From Maratus speciosus (Eukaryota; Arthropoda; Arachnida; Araneae; Salticidae), in contig OZ010788.1 in the NCBI GenBank assembly GCA_963932465.1, positions 197,844,559 through 197,908,558 of the forward strand: 64,000 nt of DNA, read 5' to 3'. Shown here piece after piece: positions 32,481 through 46,099 of the stretch. The notes beneath the pieces are model-generated. The model did no database searches and was not told the DNA's origin. It was given only the letters and a program-made list of their open reading frames with translations. Made by a program: the position numbers and the translations under genes. Position 1 is the stretch's first letter, and every line of letters begins with the position of its first letter.

Positions 32481-32934
32481 AATTTTGTGCCCCTCAGAAA
32501 TTTCGTGCCCAGGGCATGGGCCCCGGGTGCCCTTGCGATAGTCAGGGCCTGATTATACCCAAAGAGGTGAAAGGGCTAATAGTGTGCCTCTTCCCAAAAT
32601 AGTCAAAAATGAAATGGAAAAAAATGCTCATTTTTTTTTCTTGTTTGATCTAAATTTGTAATTTTGTTTTCTGCAATCCTTAATTTTTTAGATAAATCTC
32701 TAATTTTTCTTCTGCCATACAACGAAATAGCCATTCTCGTTAACCCCATATTAGTCCACATTGACATCACAGCATACCTAAAGAAGGCGAGGGGGGGGGG
32801 GGGGCTGATTGATTACAGCCCCCTCCTCACGAAATAATCGAAAATGAAATGAAAAATATTGCTTCTTTTTCTTTCTCTTTGAAATAAATTCGTATTTTTT
32901 TCTCCTATGATTCAACAGACTAGTCTCTCTCTTC

Positions 32935-35652
32935 CAGGGGCGCCATTTGAGGGGGGCTGGGGGGGGGGTCAACCCCCCCCCCCCCAAGGAATTTGATTTT
33001 TCAGAAAATTTATCAACCATCAATTGTCAGACTCAAACAAAAATTAAAAAAAAATGCTCAAAAACTAAGATAATTTATCAGATTTGATTGCAATAAAAAC
33101 ATGCATTAAATAAATGCTTTATGCATAGAAAATAATAATTATTAAAAAAATTTCTTATTCGAATTTTCTTAAGGGGAGACATATATCGTACTTTGGCTAA
33201 TTTTAAAAATACATGAGAGACTTTTTTTTTATCAATTACTTCTCAGGTGTGTACAACTTGATCATAGGAAAACTAGTTCCCTCATGGCTAGAAATTCAAG
33301 GGTAGAGTTTTTTCAGATAGTTTCTTTTTTTCTTTTCATTTTTTTTTTGGGGGGGGGGGGGTGAAGGGGCGAGTATAATTCAAGATTTTAAATAACCGAC
33401 TTTTTTACTTTTTTGGATTATTAGTGTCACATTGCATTTAGTGCAATCATTGCAATGTTATCAAATTATTTAATTATTTCTTTTATTAAATCATATTATA
33501 TATGGTACACTCTCAAAATTCTTCAACGCCTAGGAATGGAGTCTACGCGCACCCGGCAAAACAATTTCTTCAACCCAAACACCGACAGACTTCCACCAAA
33601 TCCCAAATTAAAAGCAAATTTATCCATATTTTAACACGTTTATAATAAAGTAGTCTATAATTTTATCCCTTATGTACAGAAATGAACACATGGGTTATTA
33701 CTATTGGCCACCATTAATAGTCAAATCTATAGTGCTTCATTTGAAAAATATTCAGGAGTTCCATGTTAAAAACCAGGTCATCCCGACTCCGACCGAAAGA
33801 GATTAAGCACAATCTGAAAAACTTAAAGTCTACCTCACTGGCAACGAAGAAAATACGTCAACCTATCCTGACGCAGGACTGTAATTTCAAGTAAATACGA
33901 AAACCGCTAAAAACATTTCCATTGAAAGGCAACCCGACCCGAAATGAAATAAAATTAATCCATATTTTAGTGCAATTATTGTAAAAGAAGTCTGCAATTA
34001 TATCTTTAATATAAACTATACCTTTTATGTAGAAAAATGAAGATATATAAATAGTATTCATTAATGTTCAAATATGTAGCTTTTTCATCTGAAAAATATT
34101 CAGGCTTTCTTTGAAAATAGCATTAACACGAAGCCACCTCAAAATAGTGAAAATACAATCTGAAGCAATTAACGCTTTGCCTTACCTTTACTTCCAGAAA
34201 ATCACCAATGAAAATTTTCTTATCGCTATAGATCACAAAAGTTGTGAATTTCGTGACCTATTCATGATGTTCGTGGGCTGATTATCTCATGGCTGATTGC
34301 ATTTCATGATTCTTTTTTCGCGATCATCTAACGAAATTGGCGATTATTTCTGCGACCGTTTAACGGAATTCACGATTTCTTTTACTGCAACCGTTATCGA
34401 AATTGGTTTTTTTCTCGCGACCATTTATCGAAATTCACAATAGTTTTCCGCCACCAACTGACGAAATTCCATATTTGTCTCTGCGATCTTTTGACAAAAT
34501 TCGCAATTCATTTTCACGATCATTTGTTGAAATTCGTGAGTATATTTTTCTAGCACCGACTAATAATATTTGCAATTTTTTGCGCGATAGTTACACGAAA
34601 TTTTGTATCTTTTTTTACGATCGTTTGACGAAATTCCCCTCGATTGTTTGGCTAAATTTTCGTGATTTTTTGTGTAATCTTTTGACAAAATTCTCGTTTT
34701 TTTTCGCAATCCTTTTACAAAATGTGAAATTTTAGTTTGTACAATCATTTGACGAAATCTGCATTTCTTTTCGCGATCTCTGTTGAAATTAGCAATATTT
34801 TCCACTGTCGTTTGGAAAAATAAGTGATTTTTTCCGCGGCGATTTGGAGATTTTTTTTTTCAAAATTTTCAAAATTCCAGATTTTTTTCTATGACCCATT
34901 GACGAATTGATTTTGCGGAATTCGAAAGAAAGAAAATCGCGGAATAATTACATGTCCGCGAAAAAAGTTAAGGAGACAAAATCATGCAGAGGTTTTTATT
35001 GTGCGGGATTTTCCATTTTATGTGTGATTTGTGCAGTTCTGCACGTTCCCTGTTCCTCAAAGAAAAATTTACTTGTCCTTCACAAAGAAACTCTTGAAAT
35101 TGCGCCCCGTAGTAAAACCTGAAAAAAAAGAAGTCGAAAGGGACTAGAAGAAAGTTCCATTTTAGACATTAGTCCACATTATCCATTTTAGTTCCATTTC
35201 TCTGTCTTAGCAAGTATAACTTTATGATGTTTTTACATCGAAATTTGATTTTTTTCCCCTTTGAGAAAGAATTCTGTTATAAACAGGCTTCGTTTTCACA
35301 AATTTTACTGTAATACATCTCTTTTCAGAGCTATGAGTGGATGGTTTAACAGTCCTTGAGGATACCTGTAAAAAAGGATCTATAATAGAATTCTGTCTAA
35401 AAAGAAAATTTTTCATATTTAATATAATTAAATTTTACTTGCTAAGACGGAAACCTGTTTAAAACGAAATTGTTAATTGTTTCTTGAGTTTCCGTATTCA
35501 AAATCGGTATTGTATTTGTAAGCATGCTTCAGTTTATGTTTCTCGTTCGAGGGGGGGGGGGTGGTAGACACCCGAATCCTACCCTTAACTATATAAATTC
35601 CCTCAAAAAATCTTTGCCACCCCCCCAAGAAAAATCTGAAATGGCGCCCCTG
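32935..35652. mobile_element. hAT element, duplicate of 27681-30403
   Basis: This is the copy carried by the 5.25-kb duplication, with the same CTCTCTTC flanks (32927-32934 and 35653-35660). It did not insert independently. Confidence 0.85.
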
Positions 35653-36117
35653 CTCTCTTCTCTTTAGTTCCATATTAGTGCACAGTGGCACCACATTATA
35701 CCCAAAGAAATGGAAAGGGGGTATTGGGGTTACAGCCCCATTGCCCCCCAAAATTGCTGATTGTTTTCCTTTTTGTTTGAGATAAATTTGTAACTTTGTT
35801 TTCTGCAATACAACGAACTAGCCATTCTGGTTAGTCTCATATCAGCGCACAGTTACAACACCACAGTATACCCAACGAGGGGAAGGGGGCTGATGGGGTT
35901 CAGGTCCCCTTTCGAAATAATCAAAAATGAAATGAAAAAAAAATGCTGATTTTTTTCTTTCTTTTGAGATAATTTCGTATTTTTTTCTGCCAGCATTCTC
36001 ATTAGTCCGATATATTAGTGTGCAGTGATGCACCAGCATACAATACCCAAAGAAGTCGATGGGGATGGGGGTTATGAGCTCCATTTCGCCTCCGAAGGGA
36101 TAGCAGTGAAAGGAAAA

Positions 36118-36880
36118 ACAAGTTGGAAATTGCTCGTCAAACGTGGCAAATGAGGTGCGTTCGTACTATAACTAGTTTTATAATTATTTTTTGCACCCCA
36201 TATTGTACTGAATGTGTATTTATTTGCAATTCATAAGTGAATAGTCTGTAACATCATTAAAATGCACTTGCAATAATTTTTTCCCATTCCCCTTAATGTA
36301 ACGGAAAACTTTTGACTGTCTCTGTAATTAAGCTATACATCCGATTTTCATGAAATTTGAAATGGCTCGACAAAATTTTGCAGCAATTATATATTTAAAA
36401 TTTCAGCCCATTCGGAAAGCTGTAACATCATTGAAATGCACTTGCAATAATTTTTCCCATTGGCTTTAATGTAAAGAAAAACTTTTGACTGTCCCTGTAA
36501 TTAAACTATACATCCGATTTTCATAAAATTTGAAATGGCTCGACAAAATGTCGCAATAATTATATGTTTAAAATTTGAGACCATTCGGAAAGCTTTAACA
36601 TCATTAAAATGCACGTGCAATAATTTTTCCCATTGGCCGTAATGTAAAGAAAAACTTTTGACTGTCCCTGTAATTTAACTATACATCCGATTTTCATAAA
36701 ATTTAAAATGGCTCGGCAAAATTTTACAACAATCATATATTTAAAATTTCAGACCATTCGGTTGGGTAGTTTTTGCTCTATTATATGCGGACGGACGGAC
36801 AGACGGACGGACAGGCAGACGGACTGAACGACGACTATAGGTGCTACGTATTTATATAATTACGAACGCACCTAAAAAGG
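36118..36880 (+). mobile_element. HINE-like element, family C, duplicate copy
   Basis: Duplicate of 30869-31631 inside the second 5.25-kb copy; nearly identical, again with three units and the ACGG run (36789-36824). Confidence 0.75.
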
Positions 36881-37862
36881 CTGCTATTGTTTCTAAAGAA
36901 AGAAACAATATCAGCCTTTATTTGTTTTATTTTCTGGCATGCCACGAATTTGTCTTTTTCGTTAGTCCAATATCCTTCCCAGTCCTCCGACCAAATTTAA
37001 TTCAGACCACAAAATCTATTTTCAAATGACTGAAAAAAAAAAATTAGAAAAAAGAAAAGAAAAAAAAAACATAATTTTTGTTTTTGTAACACTTTTTTTT
37101 TTTAACCAAAAAATTGAAAATATTCCCCAATTTTATGTACGATTTATTTACTGCTCGCGCTCAATTAAAAGTAGGGGTGATTCTGTTTCGAATTTTCCGA
37201 AAATTTAAGGCATTCGGTTCCGAAAATTAAAAAAATTCGGCCACAAAAAAGTCGCGAATTTTGGCAAATGGTCGCCGTAAAAATCAATTTCGTCACTCAT
37301 TCGCAGAAAACCTCCAATTTCGCCAAAGTATCGCAGAAAAAAGCGGATTTGGTCAAAGAATTGCGGGAAAACGCGAATTTCGTCGAAAGGCCACGAAAAA
37401 AAACGCGAATTTTGTCAAAGGGCCAAGAAAAAAAATGCGAATTTTTGTCAAAGGGCCGCGAAAAAACACTAATTTTGTCAAAGGATTATCTGAAAGAACG
37501 CCAATTTCTTCAAAGGATCGCGAAAAAACACAAATTTCGTCAAAGGATCGCGGGAAAACGCGAATTTCGCCAAATGGCCGCAGAATAACGCGTATTGCGT
37601 CAAAGGATCGCGAAAAAAGCGCAAATTTCGTTAAAGGGTCGCGGAAAGAAACGAGAATTTCAACAAAAGGTCGCGAAAAAAACGAGAATTTCATCAAAGG
37701 GCTGCGAAAAAAATTGCAAACATCGCCAATAATCGCTAATTTCGTCAAGTGATCGCGGAAAAAAGCTAATTTCATCAAAGGACCGCGAAAAATGCCCCTC
37801 CCACTTATCTTCCTATTCCGTCCTAACTTTCCAGTCGGTATTTTTCATCTGGAACGGTTTAA

Positions 37863-38062
37863 CCCTTTCGGGACCATGGGTGCATAGATGCACCTTCAAA
37901 AAGAGCGTGCAGAATTTGTTCTTGGCACCAGTAAAAAAATAAATTAATATTTGCTTTCTTTAATTAGAGCATTTTTGTGATTATTTAAGTAAGGGTAACT
38001 TTTTATTAAAAAGTGGTGCCAACCGAATGAAATTTGTGTAAAAGCCGCCGGTTCCGAAGGGG
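37863..38062. mobile_element. piggyBac-type MITE with TTAA flanks
   Basis: TTAA (37859-37862 and 38063-38066) flanks CCCTTTCGGGACC on the left and, inverted, CCCCTTCGGAACC on the right. The 200-bp length and CCC ends fit small piggyBac-derived elements. A sister of similar size lies at 56439-56640. Confidence 0.75.
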
Positions 38063-38066
38063 TTAA

Positions 38067-38624
38067 AATCATCATTATTACTTGTGCAATGCACAAATAA
38101 TAAACAGTCGTTATTTTATATATGTGTATAAAAATATTTTGTGTTTGTTACAGTATTAATTTATTGTTAAACAAGAACCATATGCAGAATTTAGTTTCGG
38201 GGGTGGGAAGAACGATTTTATAGATTTTAAGCTACAATGACTTTCTTTTAAATGAAAGTATATATAAAAAAAAAAAAACCTGTAACACTTTTCAACTTAT
38301 TTCGGCGTGGGACCGCCTCAGGATCGGACCGTGCCTCCCCGCCCCCCATGGTTGATTCTAAGTAAAAAAAAAAAAAAAATTCTGAAATTCACAGCAAATT
38401 TTCTGAAAGGTTACAGCAGAGGGGGGAAGGGGAGGAAATCCCTTCCTGTGGCCAATTATTTTTGTTGCAGGTTGGGTTAACTCTGTTTTCATTTCGGATC
38501 AATATCATGCTGAGTGTAGATTCCTGCAAGTTGGGTTCGGGTTAACCAGATTTTTAAAAAGTTAGTTCAGCATATTATTTCAGTTTAAAAACTATACCTA
38601 TAGTAATAAACATAGCTGTTTGTA
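38067..38624. other. Centre of the minisatellite element, unique
   Basis: AT-rich sequence with a C/G-rich patch ('gcctccccgccccccatgg' near 38330). No gene or further repeat was identified. Confidence 0.4.
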
Positions 38625-40169
38625 TGCGTTTTTTCCGAGACCCTTTGATGAAATTCAGGTTTTTATCAAGACGCTTTGACGCGACATTTGCATTTTCCCA
38701 GTTATCTTTTGACGAAATTGACTTTTTTTACGCGGCTCTTTGACGAAATTCGCGTTTTTTTCCGCGGATTCTTGACTAAATTCGCGTTTTTCCGCGGCCC
38801 TTTGACGGTATACGCATTTTTTTTGTTATCCTTTGTCGAAATTTGAGTTTTGTTGCGGCTTTTTGACGAAATTTGCATTTTCCGCGGCCCTTGGACGAAA
38901 TTCGCGTTTTTTTCTGCGTCTCTTTGACGAAATTCGCGTTTTTTCTGTGGCCCTTTGACGAAATTCACGTTTTTCCCGCGGATCTTTGAAGAAATTTGCG
39001 TTTTTTCTGAGGCACCTTTGACGAAATTTGCGTTTTTTCTGAGGCCCTTTCACAAAATTTGCGTTTTTTGTGATCCTTTGACAAAATTCGCGTTTTCCCG
39101 GGGCCCTTTGACAGAATATGCGTTTTTTTGCTATCCTTTGACGAAATTTGAGTTTTGTTGCGGATTTTTGACAAAGTTGCATTTTTTCCACGGCCCTTTG
39201 ACGAAATTCGCGTTTTTTCTGCGGCTCTTTGACGGAATTCGCATTTTTTTAGATCCTTTGTCGAAATTTGCTTTTTTCTGCGAGTTTTTGAAGAATTTCA
39301 CGTTTTTTCGCGGCTTTCTGTCGAAATTCGCTTTTTTTTCCGCGGCCTTTTGGCAAAACTCACGTTTTTTCCTTTGGTCCTTTCACGAAGTTTGTGTTTT
39401 TGCGATCCTTTGTCGAAATTCGCATTTTCCGCTTCCCTTTGACGGAATACGTGTTTTTTTTTTTCAGAGATCCTTTGTAGAAATTTGCGTTTTTTTCGCA
39501 ATCCTTCGATACAATTTGCATTTTTTCCGTTTCTTTTTGTCGCACTCTTTTCTCGTCTTTTTGACGAAATTCACGTTTTTTCTGCGGCCTTTTGCCGAAA
39601 TTCACGTTTTTCTGTTTCCCTTTGACGAAATTCACGTTTTTTTTCGATCCTTTAACGAAATTCTCGATTTTTCGCTGCCCTTTGACGGAGTGCGCGTTTT
39701 TTAGCGATTGTTTTTCGAAATCCGCGTTTATTCCGCGACGTTTGATCGCGTTTTCTCTGCGGCCCTTTGACGAAATTCGGGTTTTTTCTGTGCTCATTTG
39801 ACAAAATTTGCGTTTCCTCTGGGATCATTTGAGGAAATTCGCTTTTGTTCCGCGATAATTTGACGAAACTCGCGTATCCTCCACGATCATTTGACGTAAT
39901 TCGCGTTTTCTACGCGATCATTTGACGAAATTTGACTTCTTTTTTCACGATCCTTTGACAAAATTCGCATTTTATCCTCGGCCCTTTGACAAAATTCGGG
40001 TTTTTTTCTCGATCCTTTAACGAAATTGATTTTTTCGGCGATCATTTGTCAAAAATCGCGATATTTTTGTAAGTCCGAAATTTCCGACTGATGACAGAAT
40101 TTTTTTAATTTTCGGAAACTCATGCCTTAAATTTTCGTAAAAGTCGGAATAAAATCACCCCTGCCCCTC

Positions 40170-40643
40170 CCCTTTCCCCCCCTCTGGCTACGGCCTTATT
40201 GTCAAAAATTATTTCTGTTTACAACACAATACAACGTGTTTCGTAAGATGTAGAACAATATGGAAAAGTAAAAGGCTTTCTGCTATCATGTACAAAGATC
40301 TTTTTCTAGTTTTTTTTTTTTTTTATAAGAAATATACCTTATAATAACACATATATGTGGAAAGTAACGAGTTCTGTATTTTACAAATAATTTTCCATAA
40401 TTAAAATATGATTGTCACTGAAAATGAATGTCATTGTCCTGGCCTGCTCATTTTAGTTCTTCATGAGGTATAAAGATGGCGCTGCAGAGTAATTCTTCTT
40501 GTTCTTGGCATAGTTCAAGTCAGAAGTAGTAAAATCATTGCTACCAGCAAGATCTTTTAGGTATTTCTTTGAAAATAATGTGTTTAAAGGCTTTGCAAAA
40601 ATTGAGTAGACTTTTATTATGTCATTTTCCTGGCTTCTATAAA
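40170..40643. other. Unique AT-rich sequence
   Basis: No supported gene, RNA or repeat. It lies between the minisatellite element and the next Helitron. Confidence 0.45.
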
Positions 40644-42585
40644 TCTATATATATAAAAGCCGCTCTCTGTGTGTATGTCCTTTATACAAATCTTTAATTT
40701 TTGACCGATTTGCACGAAACTTCATGTACATACGTTTTAGACCGTGGAAAAGATCACTGTCTACTTTAAAAAACCATCACATTACTATTTATCCTTTTTT
40801 TTTTTTTACCACATTCCATAATTTAACATTATAGAAACATCTGCTTTTTTAATTTTATAATTTAATTGTTTCTTTCCTGTTACCACACATCTAAATAACT
40901 GCTCAATAATAAAAAAAAAAATAATAATAACTCGAGTATTTTGTTTTATTAGCCAATAAAAATTCAGATTGTCTCACTATATTTTTGCTGTTTTTGAAAT
41001 TGACGTCATTCAAAGAAGAAAATGCACATTTTTCACATATTTATGTAAAAACTTTAACTAAGCATGCATTAAAATGACGTACTAGCCTATATCTTTATTT
41101 GAATGTTTTTAAAGTTAAAAAATCTATGACGGCCGTCTGACATTGGTCTTAATTCCAAGAAAAGAATTTATGAAAAGATATTAATAAAAAAAAAAATCGT
41201 TTGCTAGATATGACGTCAATTTCTGTATAAATGACAACACTTTCTAATGATGTTTTATTCTGATGAGAGACTCTTGATTTTCTGAAATTATTCCTTATTA
41301 TCATGCATAAAGCAAAAGATTTATTTTTAAGACAGGCGGATTTAAAATTTCGGTAAATGCTTAGGTCATTTAGATGTATTTATTGCTTTTTTCCACGCAT
41401 TGGGAGGGAAATTGTATATATCAGTTACGCTGGCTGGCTGAAGAAAACGAGAATTCTGACTTTAAAATCTGAAACACTTTACTATAATTACGTCAAAATG
41501 ACGTGTCTTTTCCTAAAACTCAATTTTGCGTGTTTCAAAATAAGGTTTAAAAAATTTTGAAGCTATTCATAAACGTCAGGTTAATCATTATTGCATGTTA
41601 ATATTCTGTAATCGAGTTACATATCAAGAATTCGCTAAAAATACTAATGATATTATACTTTTGTAAGGAATATGCTCCATAAAAGGTATCAATCACATTT
41701 GTTAAAGTACGCCAAATAGCGTATAGCCTGATTATCGAAGATTAACCCATTTGCACTTACAAAGATAAAGATAGTTCAGCATTTTTTTAATTGTTGTTTA
41801 TTATTGAAATTATGTTGTTTATTATTGTTAGCCAAAATACAAAAAAAAATACAAAAAAAAAATACTCAAGATTAATAGGCATGTAATTGAACTACTGAAT
41901 TTTTTATATATAAAATAAAACTTTAACGATAAGTGCTTTGAATAGACGTAAAAACTTCCTATAAATATATTTTGAAGATAAAACGTTTATGCATAGTTAG
42001 TTAAAACATAGGAATTTTTATTTGAGGAAAAAATATCAGGAAACAATTCGCTGAATATGGCGTCACTTTCTATAAATATGTTGTCAGTTTCAATAAATAT
42101 ACTATCAAACAGATTTTAAAAGACGGTTGCTACGTTTTCTTAATCCACCGTGGGATATACGTGGTTAAAGATGATAGCGTGGTTATAGCAGCCGTTCACG
42201 TAATAGAAAAAAATAGATTGTTTTTAATTTAAAATACTAAAAGATTTTTTGCATTTACTATATTTTTTAGAATCCCCAATAGCTACATTTAAAGCATTTT
42301 TGGTACTTTCGTATACTTCTTTTGGTCAATCGTGATATTTCTTACTATTTAGAGCAACTTCATTAATGTGATAATTTTAAATAGTTCGATTTGAAGTCTG
42401 TTAAATTCGTATTTTTTTCTTTTTATGGGGTTTTAATTTCGTTTGCCGATTTCTTTATGGAATGTTGCACGAAAATCTCCCAAATGATGAATTATTTACA
42501 TTGCTTTAGGAGCAATCGGATTCATCTTTTCAAATTGGGGTTGCCCGAATATATAAAAAATATTCTTACTTAAAATTTACTTTAA

Positions 42586-43304
42586 GGGGGTCCGGGACAC
42601 AAAAATCTACAAATTTTCAATCTTTTTTTTATTGGATTAAAATTTTCTCTGCCCCTTTCTGCTTAAAATGGTGTTTAAATCATGTTTCTATCTTAATTAG
42701 AACAGGAAATATTATTTTTTTCGTTTTGGTTTGTTTTCAAAATCTGCCTTTCAAGCTATGGTTGTGAAGGAAACGAGTTCTTGTGAAATTGCGTTTTTCT
42801 TCATGATAGGTTTTTTCACCATTTCTCATATTTAAATTCTTATAACTCGAGAACCGTTAAAGATACAGGGTTGAAACTCGGAACATATCTTTTTCAATTA
42901 TTTTACTTTACTTTTGAGCCAGCATATTTGAAAAAAATATTTATTTTTGAAAATATGATTTTTTTTCAAAAAGTTGCACCACTTTTTTTGTAATTTTTTC
43001 GTTAAATATTTTTAATTAAAAAAAAATTAATATTTTTTAAAATGCTGGCTCTAAATTAAAAAATATATTTTTCTGTTTATTTAAATGAAAAATAATTTAA
43101 ATACTACAAATAATATTTCGAGTTATAAAGATTTTAAGTTATACCACTTTTTTCATTAATTTTAAATTAAAAATTTTTTAAAAAAAACTATGAGAAGTTT
43201 TATCATTTGATTTTGTTTACAAATGATATGGTTAAACACCACAAAAAAATTCAAAATTTTAACTCAATAAATAAAAATTTTTTGAAAATGTGTCCCGGAC
43301 CCCC
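42586..43304. mobile_element. MITE with GGGGGTCCGGGACAC ends, TTAA flanks
   Basis: The inverted ends are GGGGGTCCGGGACACAAAAA and, from the right, GGGGGTCCGGGACACATTTT. TTAA lies at 42582-42585 and 43305-43308; a TA duplication with an AGGGGG end fits equally well. The 719-bp interior is AT-rich and non-coding. Confidence 0.8.
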
Positions 43305-43910
43305 TTAAAATACATAAACATTAGTAGATTGAGAATCACTTTTCAAACAAATGGCATTGAATTTACTTTTTGTTTTCCATTGGATGTTGAAAAAATCGAA
43401 TGTGTGATGTTTAGAGGTTAAACAAATTGCAATAAAAGCAAAATTTATGGGTTAGGTCATTGCCACCAAAAACATGATGCCAGCGTTACTCATGGACATG
43501 TCTTTTCCTTATAATATTGCATTCAGAGCAAATGGGTTCATCTTTCCCAATTTTGGTTTGCAAATTTAAAAAAGATCCATGCTTGAAAATTAATTTAAAA
43601 TCCATTAAATTCAAAAAACCGTATCTCAGTTTTATGAGTTTTAATGATTAGTATTAAAATCAGAACCAATTAAAATCTGAAAACTGAGATATAATTTTCA
43701 AATAAAGTTCATTTGAAAGTAAGTTTTTCTATTCAGTGTAAAAACTAAAATTGTGTATGTTTAGAAGTTAAGAAAAATTACAATAAAGGCACAATTTATG
43801 TGTTAGGTCGTTGATACCATCAGTATGATGTCAGAGTTATTCACTAACAAATTTTTCTTTATAATGTATATGTATGCTATACCATCAAGAATTTTTACTA
43901 AATACTACTA

Positions 43911-44516
43911 GTCCAGGAGAAATGTACATTTTACCTTGCAAAAGGTCGGGTAAAAGATTTTTTTTTCTAAATTTTTTATAATGATGCCAACATGGAAAAA
44001 TCAAGTTTTCTAACAAAATTTCTTAAGGCTAAATTTTCTGTGGTCGAAAAACAACAAAATTTTGGGACATTTTTTGAATTTTTGGAAATATCTCGAAACA
44101 CGTTGCCGTAGTTATTTGTCAATTGCAATATTAAAGAGGATAAAATTCTCTATAACTTTCATATTTACAACTTTTTTATACACTCAATAGCAAGCGCAGT
44201 ACGCTATTTCAGAAATGGGACAATTTTTTCAATTTTCTTAAAAACCGTGAAAAACTTAGTTTTGCCGCGATTATTCAAATGTTCCCCGCTTGACGAAAAA
44301 CATGCCACGGCAACGGATCTCGCGATATTTAAAAATAACCAAAAAGTGTCCCAAAATTTTCTTGTTTTTTAGCCACAGAAAATTTAGCCTTAAGAAATTT
44401 TGTTTAAAACTTGGTTTTTCCATGTTGGCATCATTATAAACAATTCAGAAAAATAAAATCTTTTACCCGACCTTTTGCAAGGTAACCTCTTTTTTTTTGG
44501 TACATTTCCCCTGGAC
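43911..44516. mobile_element. Foldback MITE with TA flanks
   Basis: The arms of more than 200 bp start GTCCAGGAGAAATGTAC and, inverted, GTCCAGGGGAAATGTAC, then share 'CCTTGCAAAAGGTCGGGTAA'. TA lies at 43909-43910 and 44517-44518, so it is probably a Tc1/mariner-type MITE. The centre contains 'tttccgag'-poor, AT-rich DNA without coding content. Confidence 0.85.
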
Positions 44517-44797
44517 TATACGCGAATTAGTTTTTTTTTTTTTTTCTTCGTTTTATCCGGAAAATCATATATTTCTCTTTTACACCAACCAAGAAAACGA
44601 GCATTTTGATATTTAAAGCTGCGGGATTTTACTATGGTTGCGATACAATAACATCATGTTTTCTGATTGTTTTTATAATGATTTGTGGGCGAGAATGCAC
44701 AAATATCAGTTATTATTGTCGTATTATCTCATTTTAATTTATTATACCCGGAAGGCTCCTAATAATCGACACAGGCGAAGCCGGGTAGTTCTGCTAG

Positions 44798-46099
44798 TTA
44801 CAAATAAAACTGAACATTACACTGAATTTGAGGTACTATAGATCCTTTAAACAAAATTAAAATGTTAGATCTAAAAATAAAAAAAACAAGAATGTGAAAA
44901 ATATTTTAGAATAAAATTGTCATTATCCTGGCATAAATGTTGCATTATGGTGACACTGGATTATTTTTCTAGTTGAAATGAAGTAACTGGCTGTCACGAT
45001 ACCAGTAATGGATCACGTCCAGCAGTAATAGAGTAGTATAAATTGTCAGAACAGGTAAATTCGACCCTGTTGTACTAGTATAACGAAGACTGGAATCCTG
45101 TCGTGCTAAAGACTACGACATTGACATTATATGATGATTTGGAAATTGTATCAGTCGACGAGTGAAGGCCATGGAATACATTTTTCCGTGAAAGTTTCCC
45201 CAGAAATAATTCAGACAAAACGTAAAGTCAGCTTATCATTTTATTTAAACATCTTTCGGCGGCGCAGTTTCCACCAAGAATATTAGCCATCGCTTCATAG
45301 TAGTAATTTAGGGATAAACAAAGTTGTAGATAATCGAATACGGGGACGGTGACCAGGGGGTGGTATGAAAAATGGAAATACGACTAAAATCTGCTGAAAA
45401 ACAGCGAGCATCGGCTTTTTGTGCGTCAAGTGTAGGAATACAAATACGACGTAGGTCACGCTCTCAACCAATTAATAATTAAGAATACCACGCCATGGAA
45501 AGAGTGCGAACAGAGCGAGTGGAAGGTAAAAAGGATAATCCCGGAATATGCGCGGAAAATAAAAAGGAAGGGAAAATAAAATGGTTGCTAAAAAAACATT
45601 CTAAAAGAAAAAAGAGCGGAAATGGAACATTTAATTTATGAATACTAAAAGCGTAATATTTAAGTAATTTAGACAAGTGAGACATTAAATTAAACGGAAT
45701 TTAACAGAATTAACGATAGAGATTATTTAAGAATAAGGATTTAGTGAATATAAAGTAGTAATTTAGAATAAGATAAGGAAATCGCGGAATTAGATCTAAT
45801 AATGTAACATACATATGCCAAAAAAATAACACATAGTTATTATTACATAAAAATGAACTTAAGCTCTTCAAACTTTAATAATTTTACATATAAATTCCTT
45901 TATTCAGCTGTTCAACCAACATTTTAACAAAAAATCAGAAGCTTTGAAACGATTTAAAGTTTCAAAATTTTTGTTTTCAAAATCTCACATTTTGTTTCAC
46001 CCCTATATAGACCATATGCAGGAACAAAAAAAAATCGGATTTTTTCCGACTGTTGATGTCAATTGCAGATACCTTAATAAACCTAGATAGACCTTAATA
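44798..46099. other. Unique sequence, no supported gene
   Basis: It is slightly richer in G+C at 45000-45560 than its neighbours. No splice-bounded open frame was recognised on either strand; the minus-strand frame at 45479-45685 is hydrophobic but featureless. Confidence 0.45.

Larger units (their letters stand above)
32481..37731 (+). repeat. 5.25-kb tandem duplication, copy 2
   Basis: This is the second copy, starting abruptly within the right end of the hAT MITE and continuing past the duplication limit into the rest of the minisatellite element ('aataatcgctaatttcgtc' at 37727 onward). Copy 2 therefore has the intact downstream context and copy 1 the intact upstream context, as expected for unequal exchange or a replication slip. 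Confidence 0.95.
37173..40162. mobile_element. Inverted-minisatellite element with terminal inverted repeats
   Basis: The ends AGGGGTGATTCTGTTTCG and, inverted from the right, AGGGGTGATTTTATTCCG continue into a matched stretch of about 75 bp containing 'TTTAAGGCAT' and 'CCGAAAATTAAAAAAATTC'. Just inside lie two arrays of one 31-bp unit, in opposite orientation: 37255-37795 ('tttcgtcaaaggatcgcg') and 38625-40065 ('ccctttgacgaaattcgcg'). The centre (37800-38620) holds a piggyBac-type MITE and unique sequence. The whole element can fold into a very long imperfect hairpin. Arg/Lys/Phe-rich frames across it are artefacts of the period. No target duplication was resolved. Confidence 0.7.
40644..44797 (+). 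mobile_element. Non-autonomous Helitron (second family), 4.15 kb with nested MITEs
   Basis: It starts TCTATATATATAAAAGCCGC after an A and ends GAAGCCGGGTAGTTCTGCTAG split over 44777-44797, followed by T. The interior keeps several diverged direct repeats (compare 43320-43560 with 43620-43860), but no RepHel protein is recognisable. Two MITEs (42586-43304 and 43911-44516) are inserted in it. A shorter member of the same family lies on the minus strand at 50851-52340. Confidence 0.85.

Noticed and set aside
31980..32552. Long Lys/Arg/Phe-rich open frames on both strands (also 37261-37778 and 38702-39801), up to 249 codons
   Set aside because: All follow the 31-bp minisatellite; frames stay open on both strands because the unit lacks stops. 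The same peptide motif recurs with the repeat period and there is no start or splice context.
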